DNA of 64,000 nt from Streptomyces phaeolivaceus (GTDB lineage Bacteria; Actinomycetota; Actinomycetes; Streptomycetales; Streptomycetaceae), in NCBI RefSeq assembly GCF_009184865.1, contig NZ_CP045096.1, positions 5,890,001 through 5,954,000 on the forward strand, written 5' to 3'. This document shows positions 8,064-16,976 of the stretch, in pieces. The notes below the pieces were generated by a model. That model saw nothing but the letters and a program-made list of their open reading frames with translations, made no database searches and was not told where the DNA came from. Position 1 is the first letter of the stretch; each line of letters starts with the position of its first letter. Position numbers and translations under genes: made by a program.

Positions 8064-8498
8064 TCAGTCGGACAGGCGTCCCAGCAGGGCCCCCTGGCCC
8101 GACTGGAGGATGTGGGCGGCCTCGAGCGGGACCCAGAAGCACTCGAAGTGCGTGGGCTCCTGTTCGCCGTCGTGGTCCTCCTGGCTGGCCCACCGTTCCG
8201 GCGTCGGCTCGGTCAGCTCCAGGTGGAAGACGTGGCGGCGCTGGATCTCGAACCGGTACGGACTGATGTCGTACTCGGTCTCGCCGAGCTTCCGTACGAT
8301 CTTGAAGTCCTTCAGGCCGGTCTCCTCGCGGGCCTCGCGCAGGGCCGCCGCTTCCGGCGTCTCGCCCTCACGGATGCTGCCGGCCGGAACCTGGATGCCG
8401 ACTTCCTCGTAGCTGTAGTCCGTGTGACGGAACACCAACAGCTTGCCGTCGCGTACGACGTAGCAGAGAACCTTGTCCTTGGTGACCTTCTCAGGCAT
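8064..8498 (-). CDS. Nudix hydrolase (first gene of the RiPP-like operon)
   Basis: A 144-residue protein with a complete Nudix box from Gly40 to Leu62: GSIREGE followed by REAREETGL, so the Mg-binding glutamates are present. A QVPAG strand precedes the box. Nudix proteins cleave nucleoside diphosphates linked to another group; the substrate here is not visible. The gene is 34 bp upstream of the radical SAM gene and in the same direction, so it is probably the first gene of the operon. Its promoter should lie in the 8499-9222 region shared with the divergent XRE regulator. Confidence 0.8.
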   Translation of the reverse strand: MPEKVTKDKVLCYVVRDGKLLVFRHTDYSYEEVGIQVPAGSIREGETPEAAALREAREETGLKDFKIVRKLGETEYDISPYRFEIQRRHVFHLELTEPTPERWASQEDHDGEQEPTHFECFWVPLEAAHILQSGQGALLGRLSD

Positions 8499-8756
8499 GG
8501 GAACACCCTCTTCAACTCGTTGGAACCGGGCGTGAACTCGCAGCGCCCGAGGTCATGGCACACGGGCGTGTGACCGCCGTACAGCGGTCACTCGGTGCCT
8601 CGTGCGCGGACCCTGAGTCTAGATCTTGTGACTGGACGTCACGGCGCTCCCGAACCAGTCGAACTCGCGTGCGACGTACGGGAGTTGTGGCGCGAACCGG
8701 ACCGCTCGGGGCGGTGGCTATGAGGAGAGACTTCCAGCTCCGTGCTGGCGCTGCGC

Positions 8757-8769
8757 GGACAGGTTGTCC
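8757..8769. promoter_or_regulatory. palindromic operator candidate, copy 1
   Basis: GGACA-GGT-TGTCC. The symmetry extends to 17 bp (8755-8771, GCGGACA/TGTCCGC). The same palindrome recurs at 8960 and 10496, always in a non-coding region next to the XRE regulator gene. Confidence 0.6.
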
Positions 8770-8959
8770 GCAGGAATTTTTGGTGAACTCCGCTTATCCA
8801 AAGCTGAGTTGTGGTATTGACTCGGCGCTTACTGCTGCTGGTTCGTCGCTCAGGAAGAGGTGTATCCGTGGGTGTGGCCTTGGAGGGCGCAGGTGCATGG
8901 GAGAGTGGCGAGCAACCCGCCTGGTGGCCCGAGATGTCATCGCGGGCGGGAAGCGGCGC

Positions 8960-8972
8960 GGACAGTTTGTCC
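8960..8972. promoter_or_regulatory. palindromic operator candidate, copy 2
   Basis: GGACA-GTT-TGTCC, 250 bp upstream of the XRE regulator ATG. Like copy 1, it is followed within a few bases by a T-rich stretch (AGGTTCTTCTTTGTG). Confidence 0.6.
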
Positions 8973-9222
8973 ATAGGTTCTTCTTTGTGAGCTCTTGACG
9001 GCAGAGTTTCAATGGGATCCAGATTCTGGCCGGATTATCGCGTATTGCCCGCATTCGCTCCGGACCAGGAGGCTTTGCCGAGGTCCTGGATGTCGTACCA
9101 GCAGGCTTCGCCCGCTGATCGCGGCGCTTCCGGCTCTGTTAACACTTGGCGACTGCGGTCGCGGTCCAAGGCCTTTTCCGTACCCTGATCCGAGTGCTCC
9201 ATCGCGAAGGGATGATCCACCG

Positions 9223-10461
9223 ATGAGTGAAAACCTGACGCTGGGAGACCGTCTCCGTATAGCTCGCAGGACACGGAAGCTGTCTGCCGCCCAACTGGCA
9301 CAGAAGGTGGCGGTCTCCCCGAGTTACGTGCAGAAGCTGGAGTCGGGCGCGCGCAAGGCCTCACCCTCGCTGGTCCTGGCGCTCGCGAAGGCACTGCGCT
9401 TCGGTCCTGAGGTCCTGACCGGCCAGCCGTACTACGGCGAGCCGGAGGCCGAGGACGGTGTGCACGCTGTCATCCCCGAGCTGCGTCGCCTCCTGCTTTG
9501 CTACGACAGCCCCGACGACCTCGACATCGCTCCCCGTGCGCTTCCGGTACTCGCGTCGGAGGTCGACCAGGTGGCCGCCCTGCGCCGCGACGCCCGGTAC
9601 GCGCCGATGGGCCCCCTGCTGCCGCCGATCATCACCGAGCTGACGCATGTGGCCCTCGGCGGCGGCAACGGTGACCGTAGTAAGGCGTTCTGGCATCTGG
9701 CGCGCGCCTACCGTGCCGTGAACTCCTTGGCCCACAAGATGGGTCACCATGACCTCTCGAACACGGCGCTGGAGCGCGTCCGCTGGGCGGCCGACCACTC
9801 CGGCGACCCCCTGATGCAGTTCACGGCCGGCTACCTCGTCGCGGGAGCGATGCTCCGCCAGGGCGCGTACTCGCCGGCCCGTCGCAAGCTCCTCGCGCTG
9901 CGGACCGAGCTGGAGCGGCTCCAGCCGGAACGCTCCTTCACGGAGGACGCGCTGGCGGTCGACGGTGCGCTGCTGCTGAAGCTGGCCGTCCTCGAAGCAC
10001 GTGAGAACAGCTCCGACCGTGCCGACGCGTACCTGCGGGAGGCGGAGCAGGTCGCGCGCATGGCGGGAAACCGGGACTCCCTGGCGTACGAGATGTCGTT
10101 CGGGCCGACAAACATCCGCATCCATGAGGTGCACGCGATGATCGATATGGGCGACACCGAGCAGGCCCTCGCCCGCCTCACCGAATGGTCGCCGGTCTCC
10201 GGTGGCGAGTGGTCGCCGCCCAGTACGACCGTCGGCGAGCGGTCAAGCCACCACTTCATCGACGTAGCCTCCGCGAAGCTCGCCTCGGGTGACCGGGACG
10301 GTGCCTTCGCGGATCTCAAGCGTGCTCGGAAGGTCGCGCCCAACCACACGCGGTTTCATCCGTCCGTTCGCGAGACCACCGCTGCGCTGCTCAGGATGGA
10401 CGCGCACCCGTCCAACGAGCTCTCGGCCTTTGGTAGTTGGACAGGCATTAGCACAACCTGA
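9223..10461 (+). CDS. XRE-family regulator with large C-terminal helical domain
   Basis: A 412-residue protein. Residues about 5-65 form an XRE helix-turn-helix (LGDRLRIARRTRKLSAAQLA and SPSYVQKLESG). The remaining roughly 330 residues are alpha-helical and TPR-like, as in actinobacterial regulators that sense a peptide or partner protein. ATG 9223 (MSENLTLGD) is chosen because the HTH begins there; an upstream in-frame start at 8995 would add a low-complexity, non-conserved stretch. It is divergent from the RiPP-like operon and flanked by the GGACAnnnTGTCC palindromes, so it is a good candidate for their binding protein. Confidence 0.8.
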   Translation: MSENLTLGDRLRIARRTRKLSAAQLAQKVAVSPSYVQKLESGARKASPSLVLALAKALRFGPEVLTGQPYYGEPEAEDGVHAVIPELRRLLLCYDSPDDLDIAPRALPVLASEVDQVAALRRDARYAPMGPLLPPIITELTHVALGGGNGDRSKAFWHLARAYRAVNSLAHKMGHHDLSNTALERVRWAADHSGDPLMQFTAGYLVAGAMLRQGAYSPARRKLLALRTELERLQPERSFTEDALAVDGALLLKLAVLEARENSSDRADAYLREAEQVARMAGNRDSLAYEMSFGPTNIRIHEVHAMIDMGDTEQALARLTEWSPVSGGEWSPPSTTVGERSSHHFIDVASAKLASGDRDGAFADLKRARKVAPNHTRFHPSVRETTAALLRMDAHPSNELSAFGSWTGISTT

Positions 10462-10495
10462 GGTTGTGTCAAGGGCTTTGGTGAGCGGAGCCCAC

Positions 10496-10508
10496 GGACA
10501 GACTGTCC
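10496..10508. promoter_or_regulatory. palindromic operator candidate, copy 3
   Basis: GGACA-GAC-TGTCC, 62 bp upstream of the ATG at 10571. This distance suits an operator near the promoter of the small downstream gene pair, which would link those genes to the same regulator as copies 1 and 2. Confidence 0.6.
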
Positions 10509-10570
10509 GCGCAGGACACCTTGCTGAATGGAATGGTCTCTTCACACACAGTGGTGAGGAGGCCATTTCC

Positions 10571-11011
10571 ATGTCCGACGACAATCCCGCAGCTCGCGCG
10601 ATCCCGCCGCGCTGGATGCCCATCGGCGAGGAGCCCGAGCTGTGCTCGGCGGGGGAGTGGTGGGACGCCGTCCGCGCCGTGGAGGCCGTGGGCCGGCGCG
10701 CGATCGAGATCCTCGACGAGGGGGACGAACCGGTCGGCCCCGTGATTCTCGATCACGGAGGGCCGGAACCCCGCCTCTACTTCCTGGTTCCCGTGGGTAC
10801 CGCGGCCCGCTGGGAGGAGCCGGGGACCGTCGCGCTGGGACAGAAATGTCACGTCGTCGTGCCGTCCGCGGAGAGCACGACGCCTCCGGGGATGTACTGG
10901 CACGTCTTCCCTCAAGGCCCGCGATCGCTGACGCGGCCCGATGCTCTGCGCCGCGCGCTGAGCCAGGCTCGCCGGGAGCGGCGAGGGCCTGCGGAGGAAG
11001 CGGCCTCCTGA
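10571..11011 (+). CDS. hypothetical protein (146 aa)
   Basis: A soluble acidic protein I do not recognise. It starts at ATG 10571 after GAGGAGG. The sequence has a mixed alpha/beta look (RLYFLVPVGTAARW, KCHVVVPSAES) with no catalytic motif and ends in a charged helix (LSQARRERRG). Its stop overlaps the ATG of the membrane-protein gene that follows (TGATG), so the two are probably co-translated. Copy 3 of the palindrome lies in its promoter region. Confidence 0.6.
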   Translation: MSDDNPAARAIPPRWMPIGEEPELCSAGEWWDAVRAVEAVGRRAIEILDEGDEPVGPVILDHGGPEPRLYFLVPVGTAARWEEPGTVALGQKCHVVVPSAESTTPPGMYWHVFPQGPRSLTRPDALRRALSQARRERRGPAEEAAS

Positions 11012-11205
11012 TGGCTCTGAGTATCTCCTTCGTGTTGTTGCTCGGCATCGTCGTGGTCGTTCTCATACGCAGCAAAACCGTGAAGCCCGGACCCGCGATC
11101 GTCTGCGTGCTCTTCGGGTTCTTCCTGTCGAGCACGTCCATGGCCCCGAGCATCAACCGGGCCATGACCGGTGTCGCCGACATGATCGGCAAGATTCGCT
11201 TCTAG
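11011..11205 (+). CDS. small membrane protein (64 aa)
   Basis: Starts at ATG 11011 within the stop of the preceding gene. Residues about 3-19 (LSISFVLLLGIVVVVLI) and 28-40 (PAIVCVLFGFFLS) are hydrophobic, giving one or two membrane segments separated by a short basic loop (RSKTVKPG). Function unknown. Small hydrophobic proteins of this kind are common in Streptomyces mobile regions, but I see no specific match to the Spd spread proteins. Confidence 0.6.
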   Translation: MALSISFVLLLGIVVVVLIRSKTVKPGPAIVCVLFGFFLSSTSMAPSINRAMTGVADMIGKIRF

Positions 11206-11236
11206 GGAACCTGACTCGGCTTCCGAGTTCCCTTTT
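11205..11236 (+). terminator. intrinsic terminator
   Basis: GGGAAC...CTCGG/CCGAG...TTCCC pairs with a small bulge and is followed by CTTTTCC. It begins at the stop codon of the small membrane protein. Confidence 0.55.
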
Positions 11237-11418
11237 CCTGCTCGGCCGACGGTCCGCCCCAATCACTTCGCGGCCCCTTCCCCCCAATCTGCCTGAGGCC
11301 CCCCGATGACATTCACGTCCAGCTCGGAACGCACGTCACCTCGCACAGTCCGCACGCATCGGACGAACGGATCCGATCCCGCTCTTCAGCGGCGCCTCGT
11401 CCGCGCCGAGGGGCTCTG

Positions 11419-12423
11419 ATGGGTCTCGTCTATCACCCGGCCGGCCATGACGACGACCTGCGCGTGGCCCTCGTCGAACTGCAGGCGGGGCGTTGGAAGC
11501 CGGCGCGGGATCTGCTGCGGAAGACGAGCACACACTGGGCACTGCGAACATCACGCACCCAGTTGATGGCCGTGGCAGCCGCCAGATCGGACGTGGTCGA
11601 TGTCTGGCTCGCCGAGGAGCCGGGCAGCTACGACGCGCAGCTGATGGGTGTTCGTGTCGCCGTCGAAAGGGCGCTGCGCGGTCACCGTCAACAACACCCT
11701 CGGACCTTGGAGTTCGAGGCGAGGGCGCGACGTGCGGTGCTGCTGGCAGCTCGTCGTGCGCCACATGATCCCGTGCCATGGGTGTGTCTCGTGGCGCTGG
11801 CACAGATCGACACGCGCCAGCTGCGTCAGGAACACCGAGTGAGGCCCGAGGAGCCCATGCTGCCCAGTGGTCCGTGGGGGTTGCTGTACGAGGTCAACCG
11901 GCGTGATCCGTACAACCGCGAGGCTTACCACCGCGTGCTGCAGTTCATGCTCGCCCTTGAGGGGCCGCGGGGCGCTTCCTTGGCCGCGGTCTTCGACTTC
12001 GCCCGATCCGTGGCCTCACAGCGGCCCGTCGGATCGCCGTTGCTGCTTCTGCCTGCGTACGCGCAGATCGAGCAGCGTCGGCAGTCGCGGGCCGATCCGC
12101 TGTGGCGGCGGCAGTGGGCGCAGGAGTCGACGCTCGACTACACACTGATCGCCTTTCACGACTGGTTCCGCAAGGCGCCCGCCGTGCAGCTCTCGGTTGC
12201 CGATCTGAACCTCCTTGCTTATGCGTTGTGGGCAGGCCACCAGTACCTGGAGGCCGCCGAGGTGTTCGAGGCGACGGGCCCGTATGCCGCCCGCGAGCCG
12301 TGGGCGTCGGTGCACGACGGGGCTGCAGGGCCTGACCCCGGCGAGGCGCTGCTCCTGCGAGCGCGTGCCGAGTCCCTCTCATACGCCCGTACCCGTAGGC
12401 CGCGCGCCGGGCCGCACCCCTGA
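11419..12423 (+). CDS. TPR-like helical protein of unknown function
   Basis: A 334-residue, almost entirely helical protein with repeated A-rich amphipathic helices (for example LRVALVELQAGRWKPARDLL). These resemble tetratricopeptide repeats, but I cannot define exact units. There are no catalytic motifs, membrane segments or signal peptide. ATG 11419 (MGLVYHPAGH) begins where the helical pattern starts; the ribosome binding site is weak. It lies 214 bp after the membrane protein, beyond a terminator, so it is probably a separate unit. Confidence 0.6.
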   Translation: MGLVYHPAGHDDDLRVALVELQAGRWKPARDLLRKTSTHWALRTSRTQLMAVAAARSDVVDVWLAEEPGSYDAQLMGVRVAVERALRGHRQQHPRTLEFEARARRAVLLAARRAPHDPVPWVCLVALAQIDTRQLRQEHRVRPEEPMLPSGPWGLLYEVNRRDPYNREAYHRVLQFMLALEGPRGASLAAVFDFARSVASQRPVGSPLLLLPAYAQIEQRRQSRADPLWRRQWAQESTLDYTLIAFHDWFRKAPAVQLSVADLNLLAYALWAGHQYLEAAEVFEATGPYAAREPWASVHDGAAGPDPGEALLLRARAESLSYARTRRPRAGPHP

Positions 12424-12493
12424 TCGGCATCCGCTCCCAACAAAGCCTATTGGCATGAACCTGTCCATATCCCTGAGTTTTGGAGGCTGACCC

Positions 12494-14026
12494 GTGTCTC
12501 GCTTAAGTCCAAACCACCGTGCCATGTCCCGGAAGTCCGACGACGCGTACCTGCGGGAGCTGGGCTACGAACCCGTGCTGGCCCGGCGCATGGGGCCATT
12601 CGGGAACTTCGCGATCTCCTTCAGCGTCATCAGCGTCCTGTCCGGCTGCATGACCCTGTATGGCTTCGGCCTGAACACCGGCGGGCCCTCGGTGATGCTG
12701 TGGGGCTGGCTGGTCGTCGGCGCTATGGTGATGTTCATCGGCGCCGCACTCGCCGAGGTGACCTCCGCCTATCCGACCTCCGGGGCCCTGTACTACCAGG
12801 CAGAGCAACTCGGCGGGCGAAAATGGGGCTGGTACACAGGCTGGCTGAACCTGCTGGGTCTGCTCGGCGCGATCGCCGGCATCGATTACGGGGCCGCGCT
12901 GTTCACGGGCGCCTTCCTCAACCTGCAGTGGGGCTTCGAGCCGACACCCGGCAAGATCATGGTGATCTTCCTGTGCATCCTCGCCCTGCACCTCGCCCTG
13001 AACTTGTTCGGGGTCCGGCTGGTGAGCATCCTCAACAGCATCAGTGTCTGGTGGCACCTCGGCGGTGTCACGGTGATCGTCGGAGCACTGGCGATCGTGC
13101 CGTCCCACCACCAGTCCACCGACTTTGTGTTCGGTGAGTTCGTCAACAACACCGGCTGGTCCAGCCCCTTGTACGTGGCGGTGCTCGGTCTGCTGTTGGC
13201 CCAGTACACGTTCTGCGGTTACGACGCCTCCGCGCACCTGTCGGAGGAGACGACCGACGCCCAGATGTCCGCATCCCGCGGGATTGTCCACGCGATCGGT
13301 TGGTCGTGGCTGGCCGGGTTCGTCCTGCTGGCCGGGCTCACGTTCGCGATCCAGGACTACGCGGGCACCGTGGGCACGGCGACGGGGGTGCCGCCGGCGC
13401 AGATCTTCCTGGATGCCCTGGGCGTGGCGGGGGCGAAGGCGCTGCTCCTGGTGGTGATCATCGCGCAGTTGTGCTGTGGCAGCGCCGAGACCGCCGCGGC
13501 CAGCCGGATGGTGTTCGCGTTCTCTCGTGACGGGGCGCTGCCGGGCTCGCATCTCTGGCGGCAGGTCGACCGTCGCACTGGTACTCCGCGCCTGGCCGTG
13601 CTGCTGGCGGTCGTGTGCGCCGCCGTGCTGGCCCTGCCGAGCCTGTACAGCCCGGTCGCGTACGCGGCGATCACCAGTATCAACGTGGTCGGCATCACCC
13701 CGGCGTACGCGATCCCGATCTACCTGCGTATCAAGAACCGGGACCGCTTCCGGCCCGGCCCTTGGAACCTCGGCAACTGGGGCGTGGCTGTCGGCACAAT
13801 CGCCGTTGTCTGGGTTGTGTTCGTGACGGTGCTGTTCTGTCTGCCGCAGACACGGCCCGCCGGCGGCGGCCTGGTGTCCGTGGAGACCTTCAACTATGCG
13901 CCGATCGCTCTGCTCGTTGTCCTGGCCCTCGCCTGGGGGTGGTGGCGGAAGCAGGGTGACTCTTACGAGGTCCCGGTTCAGAACTTCGATGGCTCGGCGG
14001 CTGCATACGAAAAGGATGTCGTGTGA
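12494..14026 (+). CDS. amino acid / polyamine permease (APC family)
   Basis: A 510-residue integral membrane protein with about 12 hydrophobic segments. The first helix carries the APC signature (FAISFSVISVLSG) and later regions match GABA/amino-acid permeases (AEVTSAYPTSGALYYQAEQL, AASRMVFAFSRDGALPGS). GTG 12494 has a TGGAGG site. Its stop overlaps the start of the glutamine-synthetase-like gene, so uptake and ATP-dependent gamma-glutamylation of the same amine are probably coupled, as in the Puu-type polyamine/ethanolamine routes. The exact substrate cannot be read from the sequence. Confidence 0.85.
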   Translation: MSRLSPNHRAMSRKSDDAYLRELGYEPVLARRMGPFGNFAISFSVISVLSGCMTLYGFGLNTGGPSVMLWGWLVVGAMVMFIGAALAEVTSAYPTSGALYYQAEQLGGRKWGWYTGWLNLLGLLGAIAGIDYGAALFTGAFLNLQWGFEPTPGKIMVIFLCILALHLALNLFGVRLVSILNSISVWWHLGGVTVIVGALAIVPSHHQSTDFVFGEFVNNTGWSSPLYVAVLGLLLAQYTFCGYDASAHLSEETTDAQMSASRGIVHAIGWSWLAGFVLLAGLTFAIQDYAGTVGTATGVPPAQIFLDALGVAGAKALLLVVIIAQLCCGSAETAAASRMVFAFSRDGALPGSHLWRQVDRRTGTPRLAVLLAVVCAAVLALPSLYSPVAYAAITSINVVGITPAYAIPIYLRIKNRDRFRPGPWNLGNWGVAVGTIAVVWVVFVTVLFCLPQTRPAGGGLVSVETFNYAPIALLVVLALAWGWWRKQGDSYEVPVQNFDGSAAAYEKDVV

Positions 14027-15450
14027 TGACGGGGACCCTCACAGACGGCCTGGGGGCGCACCGTGTTGCAGCGGTCTCGGCCGAGGGCAGCCGCTCAGAG
14101 AATGGGTTCTCGCTGTCCGACCTGCGCAGTCTCGTTAAGGCGGGCACGGTCGACACGGTGCTGCTGGCCCTTCCCGATCTGCAGGGAAGGCTGAAGGGCA
14201 AGCGGTACGACGCCGGTCACTTCCTCCAGCGCGTCGCGCATCACGGCGCGGAGGTGTGTGCCTACATCCTGGCTACCGACGTCGACATGAGCACGGCGGA
14301 CGGCTTTGAACTGACCTCGTGGGAGACCGGCTATCAGGACCTGACGGTGCGGCCGGACCTGGCGACCCTGCGTATCGTGCCGTGGATGCCGCGTACCGTC
14401 GTCGTGCTCGGCCACGCCGTACACGAGTGCGGCACCCCCATCGGGATCGCGCCCCGCCAGATCCTGCAGCATCAGCTGGCTCGGTTGGCCCGGCACGGCC
14501 TGCACGCCAAGACGGGGATCGAGACCGAGTTCGTCCTCTACAAGGGGACCTACACGGATGCTGAGCAGGCCGGATACCGGGCCCTGCAGCCCCTGTCGAC
14601 GGAGAATTTGGACTACTCCCTCGACCACGATCCAGTCTCCGACCGGTTCTTCCGCCGCCTGCACCGTGCGCTCGCCGGGGCCGGCATGCCCGTCGAGGCG
14701 ATCAAAACCGAGGCGGGCCCCGGCCAGGTCGAGGTGACCTTCCCCTACGGGCCCGCACTGGCCGCCTGCGACCAGCACCTGCTGTTCAAGCACGCCGTAC
14801 GAACCCTGGGCCAACGGGCCGGACTGACACCGACGTTCATGGCAGCCCCGGAGACCGGCCGGGCCAACGGCATGCATCTGCATGTGTCGCTGTGGTCGAA
14901 AAACCTCAGCCAACTCCACGCCCCCGAGGATGAGTTCGAGCCTTCCCCGACCGGAAGGTACGCGATTGCCGGCCTGCTCGCCGGCCTGCCGGAGCTGGGC
15001 CCGTTCTACGCGCCGAACGTCAACTCCTACAAGCGGTTCACACCTGGCTCGTTCGCCCCGACCACTGTCAGCTGGGGACGGGACAACCGTACGTGTGCCG
15101 TCCGCGTCGTCGGCCGTGGTGAAGGACTCCATCTGGAGATCCGGGTACCGGGCGCCGACGCCAACCCGTACCTGGCCCTGGCCGCGGTCCTGGCGGCCAT
15201 GGATCACGGCATCGAACACCGGCTGCCCCTCGAAGCCGAAGAGATGGGCAACGCCTACCGCGCAGGCGGCGCCCCTCTGCCCACCACCCTCACCGATGCC
15301 CTGTCGTCCTTCGAGAACAGTGCCTTCGCGCGCACGGCGTTCGGCGATGACGTCATAGAGCATCGCGCCCGGCTCGCCCGCCTGGAACTCGACCACGACC
15401 AGCGGACGGTCACCGATGCCGAGCGGCGGCGATGGCTGACCCGCGCCTGA
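14023..15450 (+). CDS. glutamine-synthetase-family ligase (gamma-glutamyl-amine type)
   Basis: A 475-residue GS-fold enzyme, near the usual length. Visible motifs are the metal-binding GIETEFVLY, the ATP-binding region ANGMHLHVSLW and NSYKRFTPGS. No adenylylation-site tyrosine motif typical of GlnA was recognised. Such divergent GS proteins (PuuA, GlnA3, GlnA4) glutamylate polyamines or ethanolamine rather than ammonia, and the upstream permease supports a catabolic role. The GTG at 14023 overlaps the permease stop; the ATG at 14026 is an alternative start one codon later. Confidence 0.85.
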   Translation: MMTGTLTDGLGAHRVAAVSAEGSRSENGFSLSDLRSLVKAGTVDTVLLALPDLQGRLKGKRYDAGHFLQRVAHHGAEVCAYILATDVDMSTADGFELTSWETGYQDLTVRPDLATLRIVPWMPRTVVVLGHAVHECGTPIGIAPRQILQHQLARLARHGLHAKTGIETEFVLYKGTYTDAEQAGYRALQPLSTENLDYSLDHDPVSDRFFRRLHRALAGAGMPVEAIKTEAGPGQVEVTFPYGPALAACDQHLLFKHAVRTLGQRAGLTPTFMAAPETGRANGMHLHVSLWSKNLSQLHAPEDEFEPSPTGRYAIAGLLAGLPELGPFYAPNVNSYKRFTPGSFAPTTVSWGRDNRTCAVRVVGRGEGLHLEIRVPGADANPYLALAAVLAAMDHGIEHRLPLEAEEMGNAYRAGGAPLPTTLTDALSSFENSAFARTAFGDDVIEHRARLARLELDHDQRTVTDAERRRWLTRA

Positions 15451-15494
15451 TCACGACAACTACTTCACCGAGAAAAGAAGGGACGTACAACCCC

Positions 15495-15995
15495 GTGAGT
15501 GCACGATCGGCACGCCCGTCGACGACACTTCTCGATCTGGCGCCCGCCCAGGTGCGGATCGCCAAGAAGATCGCGGAGGGCAAGTCCACCGAAGCGATCG
15601 CCTCCGACTTGGCCATCACCCAAGGCACGATCCGTATACAGGTGAGGCACTGCGGTCAGAAGCTCGGAGTCAGCGGTCGGCCCGCCGTCGTCCACGCCTG
15701 CTACGTGACGGGGAAACTCACACGCCCCGAGAAAACCTCCTCGCCCGGCGCATTCTCACCGGAGGAGATCGAGACCTGGCGGGCCGTCGCCGTAGGCGCA
15801 ACCCCGCAGAGCTACGCCGATCGCGCCCGCATCAGCCGCGCCGAAGCCTTGCGGCGGATCAAAGCGCTGCGCGAGCGCGTCAGGGCGGACAACGACCCGC
15901 ACCTCGTGACGCTCGGCTGGACATACGGCGTCCTCGACGAGTCTCTCGTCGAGATGGCCTCCGGCACGGTCCTACGTGCTGCCGCCTCCGTATGA
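15495..15995 (+). CDS. LuxR-type helix-turn-helix regulator
   Basis: A 166-residue protein with a GerE/LuxR-like DNA-binding segment near its N-terminus (LAPAQVRIAKKIAEGKSTEA followed by GTIRIQVRHCGQKLG). A second HTH-like segment lies in the C-terminal half (TPQSYADRARISRAEALRRI). There is no receiver or ligand domain. GTG 15495 follows GAAGGGA. An in-frame ATG at 15432 inside the end of the preceding gene would add 21 residues. It stands before the phosphotransferase/peptide/ABC group and is probably its regulator. Confidence 0.65.
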   Translation: MSARSARPSTTLLDLAPAQVRIAKKIAEGKSTEAIASDLAITQGTIRIQVRHCGQKLGVSGRPAVVHACYVTGKLTRPEKTSSPGAFSPEEIETWRAVAVGATPQSYADRARISRAEALRRIKALRERVRADNDPHLVTLGWTYGVLDESLVEMASGTVLRAAASV

Positions 15996-16119
15996 CCAGT
16001 TCAGGGGACATTGTCAGTGGCCCCCGGCAGACTACCCACCCACGACAGGACACCGAATGCATCCGAACCGTCACCCATCGTGGTGTGGTTGGAGGGCTCG
16101 GCGAGCGGAAGGGCGCACT

Positions 16120-16897
16120 GTGACCGACATGCCCAGCGCACTCCACCACCTGGTGGAGTCGGTGACCGATACGTACACGGTGGTTGCCGAGCACCCTAGG
16201 CCCGGCGACATCCGGCCTTCCGTCTGGGAAATCAACGGGCCTGACTGCGAGAGGTGGTTCGGGAAGCTCCACGTGGGCCCGAAGTTCCACCCCCGCGAGG
16301 TGACCGCGTACCAGAAGTGGACCGTGGCCGTGGGCGCCAGCCGTGCACCCGAGCTGGTTGCCGCAGACACGCAGACGAGCACTGTCCTGATCACCGCCGT
16401 GCCCGGGACGCGGTCTCGACATGCTGCGCCTGCCGGCCGAGCAGGAACGGGCTGCCTACGAGCAGGCCGACGAGCTGATGCCAGCAGCGACGGAGGAGGC
16501 GTGGGACGAGGCGGTCGCCCAACTGCTGGACCGTACGGCGGCATAGGCGCCGGAGCACGACCTCGCGATGGTGCGCACGCTCGCCGAGGAAGCTCCTCCG
16601 AGCCTGCCCCAGGTATCCCAACACGGCGACTACATGCCCAAGAACTGGATGTGGGACGAGAGCTAGCAGCGGCTGCGGGTCATCGACTCCCAAAGGGCCG
16701 AGCTTCGGCCCGCCGCCAGTCGGCCCGCAGAGGAGGAATTCGCCACGTGCCGGTCGTACGCGGCCGTGGATGCGCTGGACGCCCTGTGCTGGGGGATCAA
16801 GCACCACGACTTCGGGCTCGTCGACGAGGCGCACCTGACGCTGGACAACCTGCGCCGGGAGAAGGCAACGCGCCTGTGGGGCGGGCGAGTTTCATGA
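16120..16897 (+). pseudogene. broken aminoglycoside-phosphotransferase-family kinase
   Basis: Translation from GTG 16120 (preceded by AAGGG) gives a good N-terminal half up to TVLITAVPG near 16405. The similarity then continues in another frame (GLDMLRLPAEQER, from 16412), with in-frame stops at 16544-16546 and 16664-16666, to 16897. The C-terminal part still shows the APH catalytic loop HGDYMPKNWMW. At least one frameshift and two nonsense changes make the gene non-functional. It lies directly upstream of an intact relative and may be an older duplicate. Confidence 0.75.
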
Positions 16898-16976
16898 ACA
16901 CCATGCCCAGGACTGACTTTTTCGGCTCACGCGTCCTCGTCGCCCGTCGGCTCTCCTCGGCGTCCCGGTGGCCGGC

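Larger units (their letters stand above)
8499..9222. promoter_or_regulatory. divergent regulatory region between the RiPP-like operon and the XRE gene
   Basis: About 720 bp with no convincing gene. It is less GC-rich than its surroundings in places (for example GGAATTTTTGGTG) and holds two copies of the GGACAnnnTGTCC palindrome. TTGACT near 8816 and TTGACG near 8994 resemble -35 boxes, but I could not assign good -10 boxes. Both the leftward operon and the rightward regulator must start here. Confidence 0.55.

Noticed and set aside
8995..9222. Longer N-terminus for the XRE regulator from 8995
   Set aside because: The added residues look random and the HTH begins exactly at the ATG at 9223, which has its own AAGGGA site.
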